A stretch of 64,000 nucleotides of DNA from NCBI RefSeq assembly GCF_009882975.1, contig NZ_WTUX01000022.1:132088-196087 (forward strand), given 5' to 3'. Source of the DNA: Maritimibacter harenae (GTDB taxonomy: Bacteria > Pseudomonadota > Alphaproteobacteria > Rhodobacterales > Rhodobacteraceae). A model generated the notes under the pieces. It made no database searches, had not been told where the DNA came from, and worked only from the letters and a program-made list of their open reading frames with translations. The translations under genes and the position numbers were made by a program. Below are positions 38,993 through 47,751 of the stretch, in pieces (the first letter of the stretch is position 1; every line of letters begins with the position of its first letter).

Positions 38993-40666
38993 ATGCCCAA
39001 GGACGCCGCCATGCCCCAGCCGCTGCTCGACGACCTCCTGAGCCTGACCGGCGCTGCCATCGCCCCGGCGGAGACATTGCTCGAGACCGCGACGACCCGC
39101 GTCCGTGACGCGGTCAGCGAAGGCGGCAAGGTCAGCGCGGCCCTGCTGGAACAGAACCAGTCAGCAGCCCACGGGCTGGCATGGCTCGCCACATATGTCG
39201 AAAGCCTGCGCCAGATGCAGGCCTGGGCACAGCGCCTGACCGAAGCCGGTGACTTCGGCGAGATGGAAGCCCTGATCCACCAGATCGCCTTCGGCGAATA
39301 CCTCTGGCAGATGTACGGCGGCATCCCGATGTCCCAAAACGAGATCGTGCGCCCGCAGGACATGTTCCTCACGCAGGACGATCAACTGGCGCTGATGGTC
39401 GACGCGGTGATGACCCTCACGCAGGGCGCCAACACCCCCGCCGCGCGTGCGCGTCTCGTCGAACTGATGCGCGACAACGCGGGCCACGCCACCTTCGGCA
39501 CCTCGGGGCTCGACGAAGAGCTCGAGATGATCCGCGAACAGTTCCGCCGCTACGCCGACGAAAAGGTCGTGCCCTTCGCGCACGATTGGCACCTGAAGGA
39601 CGAGCTGATCCCGATGGAGGTGATCGAGGAGCTGGCCGAGATGGGCGTCTTCGGCCTCACCATCCCCGAGGAGTTCGGGGGCCTGGGCCTGTCCAAGGCG
39701 TCGATGGTGGTCGTCTCCGAAGAGCTGTCGCGCGGCTACATCGGCGTCGGTTCCCTCGGCACCCGGTCCGAGATCGCAGCCGAGCTGATCCTCGCCGGCG
39801 GCACGGACGCGCAGAAGGAGCACTGGTTGCCCAAGATCGCCTCGGCCGAGGTTCTGCCGACGGCGGTGTTCACCGAGCCCAATACCGGCTCCGACCTCGG
39901 CTCGCTCCGCACCCGCGCGGTCAAGGACGGCGAGGATTACCGGGTCACGGGCAACAAGACCTGGATCACCCATGCCGCGCGCGCCAACGTCATGACGCTC
40001 CTCGCACGCACCGACCCGGCCACGGACAATTACCGCGGCCTGTCCATGTTCATCGCCGAGAAGCAGGCCGGCACCGACGACGACCCCTTCCCCACCCCCG
40101 GCATGACCGGCGGTGAGATCGAGGTGCTGGGGTATCGCGGCATGAAGGAATACGAGCTGGGCTTCGACGGTTTCCACGTGCCCGCCGCCAACCTCTTGGG
40201 CGGCGAAGAGGGCCAGGGCTTCAAGCAGCTCATGCAGACCTTCGAATCCGCCCGTATCCAGACCGCCGCCCGTGCGATCGGTGTCGCGCAATCCGCGCTC
40301 GAGACCGGGATGCAATACGCCGAGGACCGCAAGCAATTCGGTAAGTCCCTCGTCAACTTCCCGCGCGTGGCCGGCAAGCTCGCCATGATGGCGGTCGAGA
40401 TCATGGTGGCCCGCCAGCTCACCTATTTCTCCGCCTGGGAGAAGGACAACGACCGGCGCTGCGATCTCGAGGCGGGGATGGCCAAGCTCCTGGGCGCCCG
40501 CGTCGCGTGGGCGAGCGCCGACAACGCGCTGCAGATCCACGGCGGCAACGGCTTCGCGCTGGAATACCAGATCAGCCGCATCCTGTGCGACGCGCGCATC
40601 CTCAACATCTTCGAGGGCGCGGCAGAGATCCAGGCACAGGTGATCGCGCGCCGGCTCCTGGGCTGA
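38993..40666 (+). CDS. mcd: (2S)-methylsuccinyl-CoA dehydrogenase
   Basis: A 557-residue acyl-CoA dehydrogenase with an extra N-terminal domain of about 165 residues before the usual ACAD fold (which starts near LDEELEMIREQFRRYA). That architecture is characteristic of Mcd, the ethylmalonyl-CoA pathway enzyme that oxidises methylsuccinyl-CoA to mesaconyl-CoA. ACAD features include VFTEPNTGSDLGSLRTRA, GNKTWITHAA and ALQIHGGNGFALEYQISR. Electrons would go to EtfAB/ETF-QO in this window. A possible promoter TTGTTG-N16-TACCTA is at 38931-38958. A terminator follows. Confidence 0.88.
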   Translation: MPKDAAMPQPLLDDLLSLTGAAIAPAETLLETATTRVRDAVSEGGKVSAALLEQNQSAAHGLAWLATYVESLRQMQAWAQRLTEAGDFGEMEALIHQIAFGEYLWQMYGGIPMSQNEIVRPQDMFLTQDDQLALMVDAVMTLTQGANTPAARARLVELMRDNAGHATFGTSGLDEELEMIREQFRRYADEKVVPFAHDWHLKDELIPMEVIEELAEMGVFGLTIPEEFGGLGLSKASMVVVSEELSRGYIGVGSLGTRSEIAAELILAGGTDAQKEHWLPKIASAEVLPTAVFTEPNTGSDLGSLRTRAVKDGEDYRVTGNKTWITHAARANVMTLLARTDPATDNYRGLSMFIAEKQAGTDDDPFPTPGMTGGEIEVLGYRGMKEYELGFDGFHVPAANLLGGEEGQGFKQLMQTFESARIQTAARAIGVAQSALETGMQYAEDRKQFGKSLVNFPRVAGKLAMMAVEIMVARQLTYFSAWEKDNDRRCDLEAGMAKLLGARVAWASADNALQIHGGNGFALEYQISRILCDARILNIFEGAAEIQAQVIARRLLG

Positions 40667-40684
40667 CCCGGGTCACATCGCAAT

Positions 40685-40714
40685 CAAAAAAAGCGCCGCG
40701 GAAGCGGCGCTTTT
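40685..40714. terminator. Bidirectional rho-independent terminator
   Basis: A 9-bp stem (AAGCGCCGC/GCGGCGCTT) with a GGAA loop. It has a short T-tract rightward and seven A on its left side, giving a strong T-tract leftward. It serves mcd and the convergent small gene. Confidence 0.92.
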
Positions 40715-40725
40715 CATGTGGGGGG

Positions 40726-41073
40726 TCAGGCTTCCGGCAGGAGCCCCGCGGGCTTGTCCGGATCTTCGGCGAAATCGCGTGGCGGCTCGTCAAGCGCGGC
40801 GGTCGAACGCTTGAACTCGTAGCGCATCAGCGGGCCATCCTCTTCCGAGGCCACGATCAGGCATTGGTACAGGTGATTGGGGCCGGAATAGAGATCCACC
40901 AGCCCGCGCAGCTTCGGCGCATCTTCGATGTCGAGCGCGAAGCCGCCATCACGGTACTCGAGGACGCGGAACATCTCCTCCCCGACCTTCACGCGCAGGC
41001 GCGATGCGCGGCGCATGTCCTTCTTCTGCGCCTCGAGCAGTCCTTCCTGCACTTCTTTCGGCAATGCGTCCAT
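40726..41073 (-). CDS. Conserved hypothetical protein
   Basis: A 115-residue soluble, charged protein I cannot name (MDALPKEVQEGLLEAQKKDM at the start; a beta-rich middle with FRVLEYRDGGFALD). It has a strong ribosome site (GGAGGGTGAC). It is probably a monocistronic unit ending at the bidirectional terminator. It lies 81 bases after the cobM stop on the same strand, so read-through from the cobalamin operon is possible. Confidence 0.68.
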   Translation of the reverse strand: MDALPKEVQEGLLEAQKKDMRRASRLRVKVGEEMFRVLEYRDGGFALDIEDAPKLRGLVDLYSGPNHLYQCLIVASEEDGPLMRYEFKRSTAALDEPPRDFAEDPDKPAGLLPEA

Positions 41074-41154
41074 GTCACCCTCCGTTCGGCCTTCCACGAT
41101 GACAGGAACATGCCACCCGTCAACGGAACGTGTCGGGGGGCAGCGAGTTCCCGG

Positions 41155-41946
41155 TCAGGTGTTGTTTTCTTCCACCAGGTCGACACCCACCACCGGGCGC
41201 AGCACGTGCGGCTTCGCCGGGTCGTAAAGCGCCGAGTCCTTGAAGTCGCGCACCCGCCCCAATGCGGGACCGACAAGGATGAGCGCGGTGCGCGTGATCT
41301 TCTCCTTGCGCACCTTCATCCGGATGTCCGACAGGGTGCCCCGGATCATCATCTCGTCCGGCCAGCCAACGCGGTAGGCGACGACCACCGGGCAATCCGC
41401 CCCGTAATGCGGGGTCAGTACCCGCTCGATCTCGCGCATGTTGCGCACGCCCAGGTGTATCGCCAGCGTCGCCCCGGTCCGCGCGAAGTTCTCCAGCGTC
41501 TCGCCCTCGGGCATGGCGGTGGATTGCATCGACACGCGGGTGAGCACGATCGACTGCGCGATCTCGGGGATCGTCAGCTCCTGGCCCAGCGCGGCGGCGG
41601 CGGCGGCATAGGCGGGCACGCCCGGCACGATCTGGTAATCGATCCCGTCGGCCGCGAGGCGCCGGATCTGCTCCGCGATCGCACCGTAGAGCGACGGGTC
41701 GCCGGAATGCACGCGCGCCACGTCCTCGCCGCGCTTGTGGGCCGCGACGATCTCGGCATGGGTATCCTCCAGCGTCATGGGCGCGGTGTCCATGACCCGC
41801 GCGCCCTCGGGGGCGCAGGCGACCACTTCCGGCGGGACGAGCGAACCGGCGTACAGGCAGACCGGGCACTCCCCGATGATCCGCTGGGCCTTCAGCGTGA
41901 GAAGCTCGGGGTCGCCCGGACCCGCGCCGATGAAATAGACGGTCAT
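41155..41946 (-). CDS. cobM: Precorrin-4 C11-methyltransferase
   Basis: A 263-residue SAM-dependent tetrapyrrole methylase adding the C11 methyl group in cobalamin synthesis. The SAM-pocket motifs GAGPGDPELLT (7-17), HSGDPSLYG and VPGVPAYAAA are clear. It is the last gene of the leftward operon DUF6732-cbiX-cobH-cobL-cobI-cbiG/cobJ-cobM and overlaps the upstream fusion gene by four bases. Confidence 0.95.
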   Translation of the reverse strand: MTVYFIGAGPGDPELLTLKAQRIIGECPVCLYAGSLVPPEVVACAPEGARVMDTAPMTLEDTHAEIVAAHKRGEDVARVHSGDPSLYGAIAEQIRRLAADGIDYQIVPGVPAYAAAAAALGQELTIPEIAQSIVLTRVSMQSTAMPEGETLENFARTGATLAIHLGVRNMREIERVLTPHYGADCPVVVAYRVGWPDEMMIRGTLSDIRMKVRKEKITRTALILVGPALGRVRDFKDSALYDPAKPHVLRPVVGVDLVEENNT

Positions 41947-43784
41947 TGGGTGTCCTCCGTTTCAAGATGCCGATTCCCCACGTCCCGCAGATCACCGTCG
42001 ATCCGGCGGGCATAACCGCGCGGGGTGAACATGCGGGGCCCCTCGCCCAGCTGCGCCAGTCGCGAATTGGACGAGCCCACGAGCACGACGGTGAGCATGT
42101 CGACCTCGTCGACCTCCAGGTCGGCCAGACGCCTGTACCGCAGCTCTTCCTCCGGACGTCCCAGCGACGACGCCAGGAGCACCGGCGTGTCGGCCGGGCG
42201 ATGCTTCAGCAGGATGTCGCGCGCCTCGGCCAGGAGCGTGCGGCGGCGGCGGGAGACTGGGTTGTAGAAGGCGATCACGAAATCCCCTTCGGCGGCGGCG
42301 TGGAGCCGTTTCACGATGTCCGCGCGCGGCGTCAGCAGGTCACTCAGCGAGATCGCGCAGAAATCATGTCCAAGCGGCGCACCGGCGCGCGCGGCCGCGG
42401 CCTGAAGTGCGGAGACGCCGGGGGTCGAGATCACCTCGACCCGGCGCGCGGCATCGGTGACGCCGCCGTCGCCCGCGCCCCGGTCGAGCAGTTCGAAGAC
42501 CAGCGCGCCCATCGCGTAGATGCCCGCGTCGCCCGAACAGATCAGCGCGACGTTCTTGCCCTGCCCGGCCTGCTCCAGCGCGTAGCGGCACCGGTCCTCT
42601 TCACCGCCCAGCGGGAAGTCGGAACGCGTCTTGCCGGCAGCCAGGGGGCCCAGCAGGTCGATATACAGGCCATAGCCCACCAGCTCTTCTGCCTCCTGGA
42701 TAAGGCGGGAGGCTTCGGGCGTGCGCCACGTTGCCTGCCCCGGGCCGATCCCGATGATCGACAGACGGCCCCGGGCGCGGCCCGCGGGGGTTGTGACAGG
42801 TGCGGGGGCCTTCGCCAGCGCGCAGGTGGTGTTGGCGGTCTTGCGCTTGGTGACGGCAAGCGTCGCATCGGCCCCGGCACAGGCCAGGGCTGCGCCCTCG
42901 GAGACGCCATGGCAGCCCACTTCGGCGAAGACCACGTCCGACGGCGTGGCAAGCCGCGGCGTCATCGCCTCCAGCTCTTCGGCCGTGAAGAGCCGCAGCG
43001 GCACGCCCAGCGTCTCCGCGAGCGCGTTCATCGCGGGCTCGTCCCCCTTGAGGTCCAGTGTCGCCACGGCCGCGATCGCGCCAGGGGCGACCTTCGCCTC
43101 GTCCAGCATCGCCTCGACCGAAGCGGCCAGCTCCGCCGGATCGGCGCCGCGCGCACAGCCCACGCCCAGCACGTGGGTCTGCGGGTGGTAGACGAGCCGG
43201 GTGTCCGATCCTGCCTCCGGCGCCTCGGTGACGACGAGTTCCACGGTGCCTTCCGGGTCGCTGTCGATGTCGAAGATCGCCTCGCCGGTCACGCGGGCGC
43301 GGGCGCCTGCGAGCATCGCGGCCATCACCGGCTTCGCGTCCTCCGGGTTGGCCAACCGGTAGCCCGCCGGCGGCACGTCCAGCGCCACGCCGATGGCCAC
43401 GTCGCCAGCGGTGGTGACGGCGGCCTTGGCGTCGAGCATGTCGGCGATCTCGTGGGCCAGCCGGTTCGCGCCCCGGTGCCCGCCCAAGAGAGGAATGGCC
43501 ACGCTGCCGTCATCCGACACCGCCACCACCGGCGGCTCCGAGCGCTTGTCGGCAAGGATCGGGGCGACAGCGCGGATCAGGATACCCGCGGCGCAGACCC
43601 CGACGATCGGCGTACCGGCTGCGAAGAGGTCGCGGGCATGATCGAGCGCGTTCGGAAAGAACGCGTCGGCCACGTCCACGCGGCCCTCGCGGCCGTGGAC
43701 CTGCGCGCCCAGGGCGGCGGCGATGCGGTGGGCGACCGGCTCACCGGAGCGGTTCAGGCAGAGGACGACGGGTGTCACAGCCAT
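41943..43784 (-). CDS. cobJ: CbiG/CobE-CobJ fusion: precorrin-3B C17-methyltransferase
   Basis: A 613-residue fusion. Residues 1 to about 340 match CbiG: an N-terminal domain (GICA-like segment GVCAAGILIRAVAP, PLLGGHRGANRLA) and a C-terminal CobE-like part (GVGCARGADP, AEVGCHGVSEGAAL, KRKTANTTCA). From about 350, CobJ begins (IIGIGPGQATW, SGDAGIYAMGALV, ISTPGVSALQAAAA, AFYNPVSRRRR). CobJ performs C17 methylation with ring contraction. CbiG opens the lactone in the anaerobic route; the CobE part is of unclear role in the aerobic route. Confidence 0.93.
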   Translation of the reverse strand: MAVTPVVLCLNRSGEPVAHRIAAALGAQVHGREGRVDVADAFFPNALDHARDLFAAGTPIVGVCAAGILIRAVAPILADKRSEPPVVAVSDDGSVAIPLLGGHRGANRLAHEIADMLDAKAAVTTAGDVAIGVALDVPPAGYRLANPEDAKPVMAAMLAGARARVTGEAIFDIDSDPEGTVELVVTEAPEAGSDTRLVYHPQTHVLGVGCARGADPAELAASVEAMLDEAKVAPGAIAAVATLDLKGDEPAMNALAETLGVPLRLFTAEELEAMTPRLATPSDVVFAEVGCHGVSEGAALACAGADATLAVTKRKTANTTCALAKAPAPVTTPAGRARGRLSIIGIGPGQATWRTPEASRLIQEAEELVGYGLYIDLLGPLAAGKTRSDFPLGGEEDRCRYALEQAGQGKNVALICSGDAGIYAMGALVFELLDRGAGDGGVTDAARRVEVISTPGVSALQAAAARAGAPLGHDFCAISLSDLLTPRADIVKRLHAAAEGDFVIAFYNPVSRRRRTLLAEARDILLKHRPADTPVLLASSLGRPEEELRYRRLADLEVDEVDMLTVVLVGSSNSRLAQLGEGPRMFTPRGYARRIDGDLRDVGNRHLETEDTQ

Positions 43785-44476
43785 GGATCGGAGCCTTTCG
43801 ACACGAGGATGAGGGAAAAATAGGGCGCCGCCTCCGGCGCATCGGCCAGCGGGAGGATGCGTTCGGTCTCCATTGTGGCACGTTCCACGTAGAGCGCGCG
43901 GTCGACGAGCCCGCGGGCGGCAAGCACGTCGCGGATACGGCCAAGGTGGCGGCCCACCTTCATGATCACGACCGCCTCGGCCGCATCGATCCGGGAGGCG
44001 AGCGCGTCGCTCTCCAGCGGGCCGGGGAGCACGGTCAGCACCTCGTTGCGCGCGACCAGCGGCAAGGCCGCGCGGGCGGTCGCGGCGGAGACCGAGGTGA
44101 TACCGGGGATGACCTCGACGGGGAAACGGTCCGACAGGCGCGCGTGGAGATACATGAACGAGCCGTAGAAGAACGGGTCCCCCTCGCACAGGACCGCGAC
44201 ATCGCGCCCGGCGGCGAGCGCCTCGGCGATCCGCCCGGCCCCGACGTCGTAAGCCGCCTGAGCAGGTTCGCGGGCCTTGGTCATGGGCACTTCGATGACG
44301 ATCTCGTCTGCGTCCGACCGGATCAGGTCGGCGGCGATGGAGCGCGCGAAACTGTCGGTGCCGGGCAGCGCCGGATAGGCCACGACCCCGGCCGCACCAA
44401 TGGCGCGCGCGGCTTTCAGCGTCATCAGGTCGGGATCACCCGGCCCGAGGCCCACGCCGATCAGGGTTCCGGTCAT
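43775..44476 (-). CDS. cobI: Precorrin-2 C20-methyltransferase
   Basis: A 233-residue SAM methylase adding the C20 methyl group, an early corrin step. It has the SAM-loop motif GVGLGPGDPDLMTLKA (7-22) and LCEGDPFFYGSFMYL, which separates CobI from other Cob methylases. It overlaps the cbiG-cobJ start by ten bases and cobL by four. Confidence 0.95.
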   Translation of the reverse strand: MTGTLIGVGLGPGDPDLMTLKAARAIGAAGVVAYPALPGTDSFARSIAADLIRSDADEIVIEVPMTKAREPAQAAYDVGAGRIAEALAAGRDVAVLCEGDPFFYGSFMYLHARLSDRFPVEVIPGITSVSAATARAALPLVARNEVLTVLPGPLESDALASRIDAAEAVVIMKVGRHLGRIRDVLAARGLVDRALYVERATMETERILPLADAPEAAPYFSLILVSKGSDPWL

Positions 44477-45675
44477 CGTTTCACGAGGCTCCATTGCGTC
44501 ACCGGCATCGCCGGACGCCAGCCGGTGCGCGGCCCGATCTCGTCGGCCCGCGACACGGCAAGCTGGATCAGCTCGCCCCCGTGGCGGTGGTAGAGGTCGA
44601 TGAGCGTCGCCTGGCTTTCCAGAGTCACCGCATTGGCCACGAGGCGTCCGAGCGGTTTGAGGGCATCCCAGGCAGCGGCGTAGGTCTCTTCGCTCAGGCC
44701 CCCGCCGATGAAGACCGCATCCGGCGCCTCGAGCCCCGCGAGCGCGTCCGGCGCGGTACCTTCGATCACCTGCAACTGCGGCGCGCCCAGCGCGAGCGCG
44801 TTCTCGGCGGCCATGGCGCGCCGGTCCGCGCGCGGTTCGATCCCGATGGCGCGGGCATAGCGCGCCGCGCGCATCCATTCGACGGCGACCGAGCCGCAGC
44901 CGGTCCCGATGTCCCACAGAAGCGCACCGCGCATCGGCATGAGCTTGGCCACCGTCAGCGCCCGGACCTCGCGCTTGGTCATGGTGCCGTCATGCTGGAA
45001 GAGATCGTCCGACAGCCCCGGCACGCGCGGCATGAGCGCGGCATCGGGGGCGGCGACGCATTCGACCGCGAGCGTGTTGAACGCAGGCACCTCGTGGTCC
45101 CAGCTCTCCGCGATCCCGTCGAAACGCGTCTCCTCCGCCCCGCCCATGTTGGCGAGCACGGTCATCGGCGAGCGCCCGAAGCCCCGTTCGGTCAGGAATC
45201 GCGCGATCTGGCCCGGCGTCTCGCTCCCGGTCGTGAGGATCAGGAGCCGCGCGTCGGGCTGGATGAAGGCGATCATCTGCTCGACCGGGCGACCGTGAAC
45301 CGTCAGCGTCTCGAGATCCGCCATCGACCACCCCATGCGGGCGGAGGCGAGTTGGAAGGCCGAGAGCTGCGGGTGATAGGTGATCTCGCCCGGCGGGATC
45401 GCACGCCCGATCCGGGCACCGACCGAGAACCAGAGCGGATCGCCGGTCGCCAGCACGACCACGCGCTTGCCCTTGTACGACAGAAGCTGGTCGATCAGCG
45501 CATCGAAGGGCGAGGGCCAGGCGACCCGTTCCGCGGTAACGCGGTCGGACAGGTCGTGGTGGCGGTCGCCGCCCACGATGATCTCCGCCGCCTCGACGAC
45601 CGCGCGCGTGGCGGGGGTGAGGCCGTCGAGCCCGTCCTCGCCGATGCCCACCACATGAAGCCAGGCCTGGGTCAT
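44473..45675 (-). CDS. cobL: Precorrin-6Y C5,15-methyltransferase (decarboxylating)
   Basis: A 400-residue bifunctional enzyme. The N-terminal CobE/CbiE-type methylase (GIGEDGLDGLTPA, LATGDPLWFSVGA) is followed from about residue 230 by the CbiT-type domain with a class I SAM motif (LLWDIGTGCGSVAVEWMR). It methylates C5 and C15 and decarboxylates the C12 acetate. The full-length fusion is normal. Overlaps with cobH and cobI indicate one operon. Confidence 0.95.
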   Translation of the reverse strand: MTQAWLHVVGIGEDGLDGLTPATRAVVEAAEIIVGGDRHHDLSDRVTAERVAWPSPFDALIDQLLSYKGKRVVVLATGDPLWFSVGARIGRAIPPGEITYHPQLSAFQLASARMGWSMADLETLTVHGRPVEQMIAFIQPDARLLILTTGSETPGQIARFLTERGFGRSPMTVLANMGGAEETRFDGIAESWDHEVPAFNTLAVECVAAPDAALMPRVPGLSDDLFQHDGTMTKREVRALTVAKLMPMRGALLWDIGTGCGSVAVEWMRAARYARAIGIEPRADRRAMAAENALALGAPQLQVIEGTAPDALAGLEAPDAVFIGGGLSEETYAAAWDALKPLGRLVANAVTLESQATLIDLYHRHGGELIQLAVSRADEIGPRTGWRPAMPVTQWSLVKR

Positions 45676-46322
45676 TGCACCACCTCCGGGAGTCCCGCGG
45701 CCAGCGCGTTGACGGCGGCCGAGGCCATCGCCGACCCGCCACGCCGCCCGCGCAGGGCGACGAAGTCACAGCCGCGCGGATTGTTGGCCAGCTCGGCCTT
45801 GCTCTCCGCCGCACCCACGAAGCCGACGGGGAAGCCAAGGATGAGCGCCGGCTTCGGCGCACCGGCGTCGAGAAGTTCGAGCAGGTGGAAGAGCGCGGTC
45901 GGCGCGTTACCGATGGCGACCACGGCGCCGTCGAGATGATCGGCCCAGAGCTCCACCGCCGCCGCGGAGCGCGTGTTGCCGATGTCGCGCGCCCTGTCCG
46001 GGACGCCCGCCTCGTTCAGCGTCACGATCACCTCGTTGCCCGCGGGCAGATAGCGCCGGATGATCCCGGCGCCCACCATTTCGCAATCGCACAGGATCGG
46101 TTTGCCCGCCGCCAGCGCCGCCTCACCGGCCGCGAAGGCCTCGCCCGAGAAGGCCAGCCGGTCGGCCACCTCGACCATCCCGCAGGCATGGATCACCCGC
46201 GTGGCCAATTGCGCCATGCCCGGCGTGAACCGGTCGAGCCGCGCCTCCTTCTCCACCGTCGCGAAGCTCTGCCGATAGATCGACGCGGGGTCACGCTCGT
46301 AGCGCAGCGGGGGGCGCGTCAT
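45672..46322 (-). CDS. cobH: Precorrin-8X methylmutase
   Basis: A 216-residue enzyme moving the C11 methyl to C12 to give hydrogenobyrinic acid. It shows RVIHACGMVEVA with the catalytic-type histidine (near 46), CDCEMVGAGI and GNAPTALFHLLEL plus GFPVGFVGAAESK, all canonical. It is coupled to cbiX and cobL by four-base overlaps. Confidence 0.96.
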   Translation of the reverse strand: MTRPPLRYERDPASIYRQSFATVEKEARLDRFTPGMAQLATRVIHACGMVEVADRLAFSGEAFAAGEAALAAGKPILCDCEMVGAGIIRRYLPAGNEVIVTLNEAGVPDRARDIGNTRSAAAVELWADHLDGAVVAIGNAPTALFHLLELLDAGAPKPALILGFPVGFVGAAESKAELANNPRGCDFVALRGRRGGSAMASAAVNALAAGLPEVVQ

Positions 46323-47533
46323 TTCGTGCGCGCCGACTCGGGGCCGTGCGGGTGCTTGGCGTGGGGATACTGGGCGTGATGGTGATGGTGGTGGCCATGA
46401 TCGTGGTCGTGATCGTGATCGTGATCGTGATCATGGTCATGGTGGTGGTGATGGTCGTCCAGGTGCAGACGGCATTCGCCGGTGCAGAACGTGTCGCAAT
46501 AGGTGCAGTCTTCAACGCGCGACCCGGGGGCCTGTGCGCCCTGCCCCTCGACATGGTGGTGATGGCTTTCCTGCACCGCACCCACCTCGGCCTCGAAGCC
46601 GATGACCTCGACCCGGTACTTGCACATCACGCAGGTCGGCGGCGGGGTGTCGGAGAAGGCCGGGTGGCCTGCCCGGTCCTCGGGCTTGATATGCGCATGC
46701 GCGCCGTCTGAGAGCGACAGGACCTGTTCACGATACGGGCAGGTGCCGCAGTTCGGGGGCGGCACGGTGCCGGTCTGCTCGGTCACGCGCTCCGCGAAGG
46801 TCTCGAGCACCTTGGGGTGATCGTTGAGGTAGCCCGCCTTCACGAACTGGATCTCCGGGTGATCCGCCGCGACGCGGTCGGTGAAGCCGTAGATCCGGTC
46901 GATCAGGATGCCGGTGAACAGGAAGTACGGGAACACCACGATCCGCTTGTAGCCCAGCTTCGTCGCGTGACGCAGGCAGGGCTCAACCAGCGGGAAGGTG
47001 ACGCCGGAATAGCCCACCTCGAGCCAGCCGAAACCCAGCCCTTCTTGCAGCAGCCGGGCAATCTTGGCGACGTTCGCATTGGCATCCGGGTCCGAGGCAC
47101 CGCGCCCGATCACGACGAGGCAGGTGTCCTCGAGCGCCACCGGGCCGTGCGCGGCGTCCGCCGCCGCGACCGCGTCGCGCACGCGCTCACCGGCGGCCGC
47201 GACCATCTTGGGGTCGACGCCCAGTTCGCGTCCGTAGGACACCTCGATCCCGTGCTCGGCGCCGTAGGCATTGAGCACCGTGGGGATGTCGTTCTTCGAA
47301 TGCATCGCGGCGAAGAGCATGCCGGGGACCGCGAGGATGCGGTCGCACCCAGCCTCGCGCAGGTTGTCGAGGCCCGCGCGGATCACCGGGTTGGCGAATT
47401 CGAGGTAGCCGTAATCGACCATCCAGTCTTCGGGGAAATAGGCAGGGAGCTTCTCGGCCAGGACCTTGAACTCGTCCACCGCGGCCTGGCTGCGCGAGCC
47501 GTGGCCGCAGATCATCACACCGGTCTTCGACAT
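46319..47533 (-). CDS. cbiX: Sirohydrochlorin cobaltochelatase-like CbiX with metal-binding tail
   Basis: A 404-residue protein. The first 250 residues form two CbiX chelatase domains (MICGHGSRSQAAVDEF; LEVGYSGVTFPLVEPCL). The tail has three Cys pairs (CGTC, CVMC, CTYC) plus CTGEC, then an extreme His/Asp run (alternating DH, then six His). Some CbiX proteins carry an Fe-S cluster and a His-rich segment, but this tail is long. It may store or deliver cobalt. The start MSKTGVMICGHGS at 47533 fits the domain. Confidence 0.92.
   Translation of the reverse strand: MSKTGVMICGHGSRSQAAVDEFKVLAEKLPAYFPEDWMVDYGYLEFANPVIRAGLDNLREAGCDRILAVPGMLFAAMHSKNDIPTVLNAYGAEHGIEVSYGRELGVDPKMVAAAGERVRDAVAAADAAHGPVALEDTCLVVIGRGASDPDANANVAKIARLLQEGLGFGWLEVGYSGVTFPLVEPCLRHATKLGYKRIVVFPYFLFTGILIDRIYGFTDRVAADHPEIQFVKAGYLNDHPKVLETFAERVTEQTGTVPPPNCGTCPYREQVLSLSDGAHAHIKPEDRAGHPAFSDTPPPTCVMCKYRVEVIGFEAEVGAVQESHHHHVEGQGAQAPGSRVEDCTYCDTFCTGECRLHLDDHHHHHDHDHDHDHDHDHDHGHHHHHHAQYPHAKHPHGPESARTK
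46397..46453. repeat. Hexanucleotide repeat encoding the Asp-His run of CbiX
   Basis: Four perfect GTGATC units (46409-46432) lie within a longer imperfect tract. On the coding strand they give alternating Asp-His. Because units are six bases, length changes would stay in frame. Confidence 0.85.
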
Positions 47534-47535
47534 GA

Positions 47536-47751
47536 TCAGGACTCCTGGGGCTCGGCGTCGGCTTCGTCCGCCGCTTCGGCGTCCTTGCCCTTCGATCCGC
47601 GCAGCGCGCCCCATACGGCGAGTCCGATGGCCACGCCGATGGCGACGCCGGCAGCGACATGGTCATGCCCGGCCGCGTCGACCAGGTGGCCCGGGTGGGC
47701 CATCGCGACGGCAGGCATGAACGCGAGAATGGCGGTGAGGCAGGCTTTCAT
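47536..47751 (-). CDS. DUF6732 small membrane protein, first gene of the cobalamin operon
   Basis: A 71-residue protein: a signal-like hydrophobic N-terminus (MKACLTAILAFMPAVAMA), the metal-ligand-like stretch HPGHLVDAAGHDH, one further helix (about 33-50) and an acidic tail. It resembles Rhodobacteraceae DUF6732 proteins. Position before cbiX and the histidines suggest a link to cobalt handling; this is inference. The ATG at 47751 gives eight-base spacing from AAGGA; ATG at 47757 is too close. Confidence 0.72.
   Translation of the reverse strand: MKACLTAILAFMPAVAMAHPGHLVDAAGHDHVAAGVAIGVAIGLAVWGALRGSKGKDAEAADEADAEPQES

Noticed and set aside
46397-46453. Tandem repeat considered as a CRISPR or non-coding array
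   Set aside because: Units are six bases, lie inside the cbiX frame and encode Asp-His; there are no spacers.
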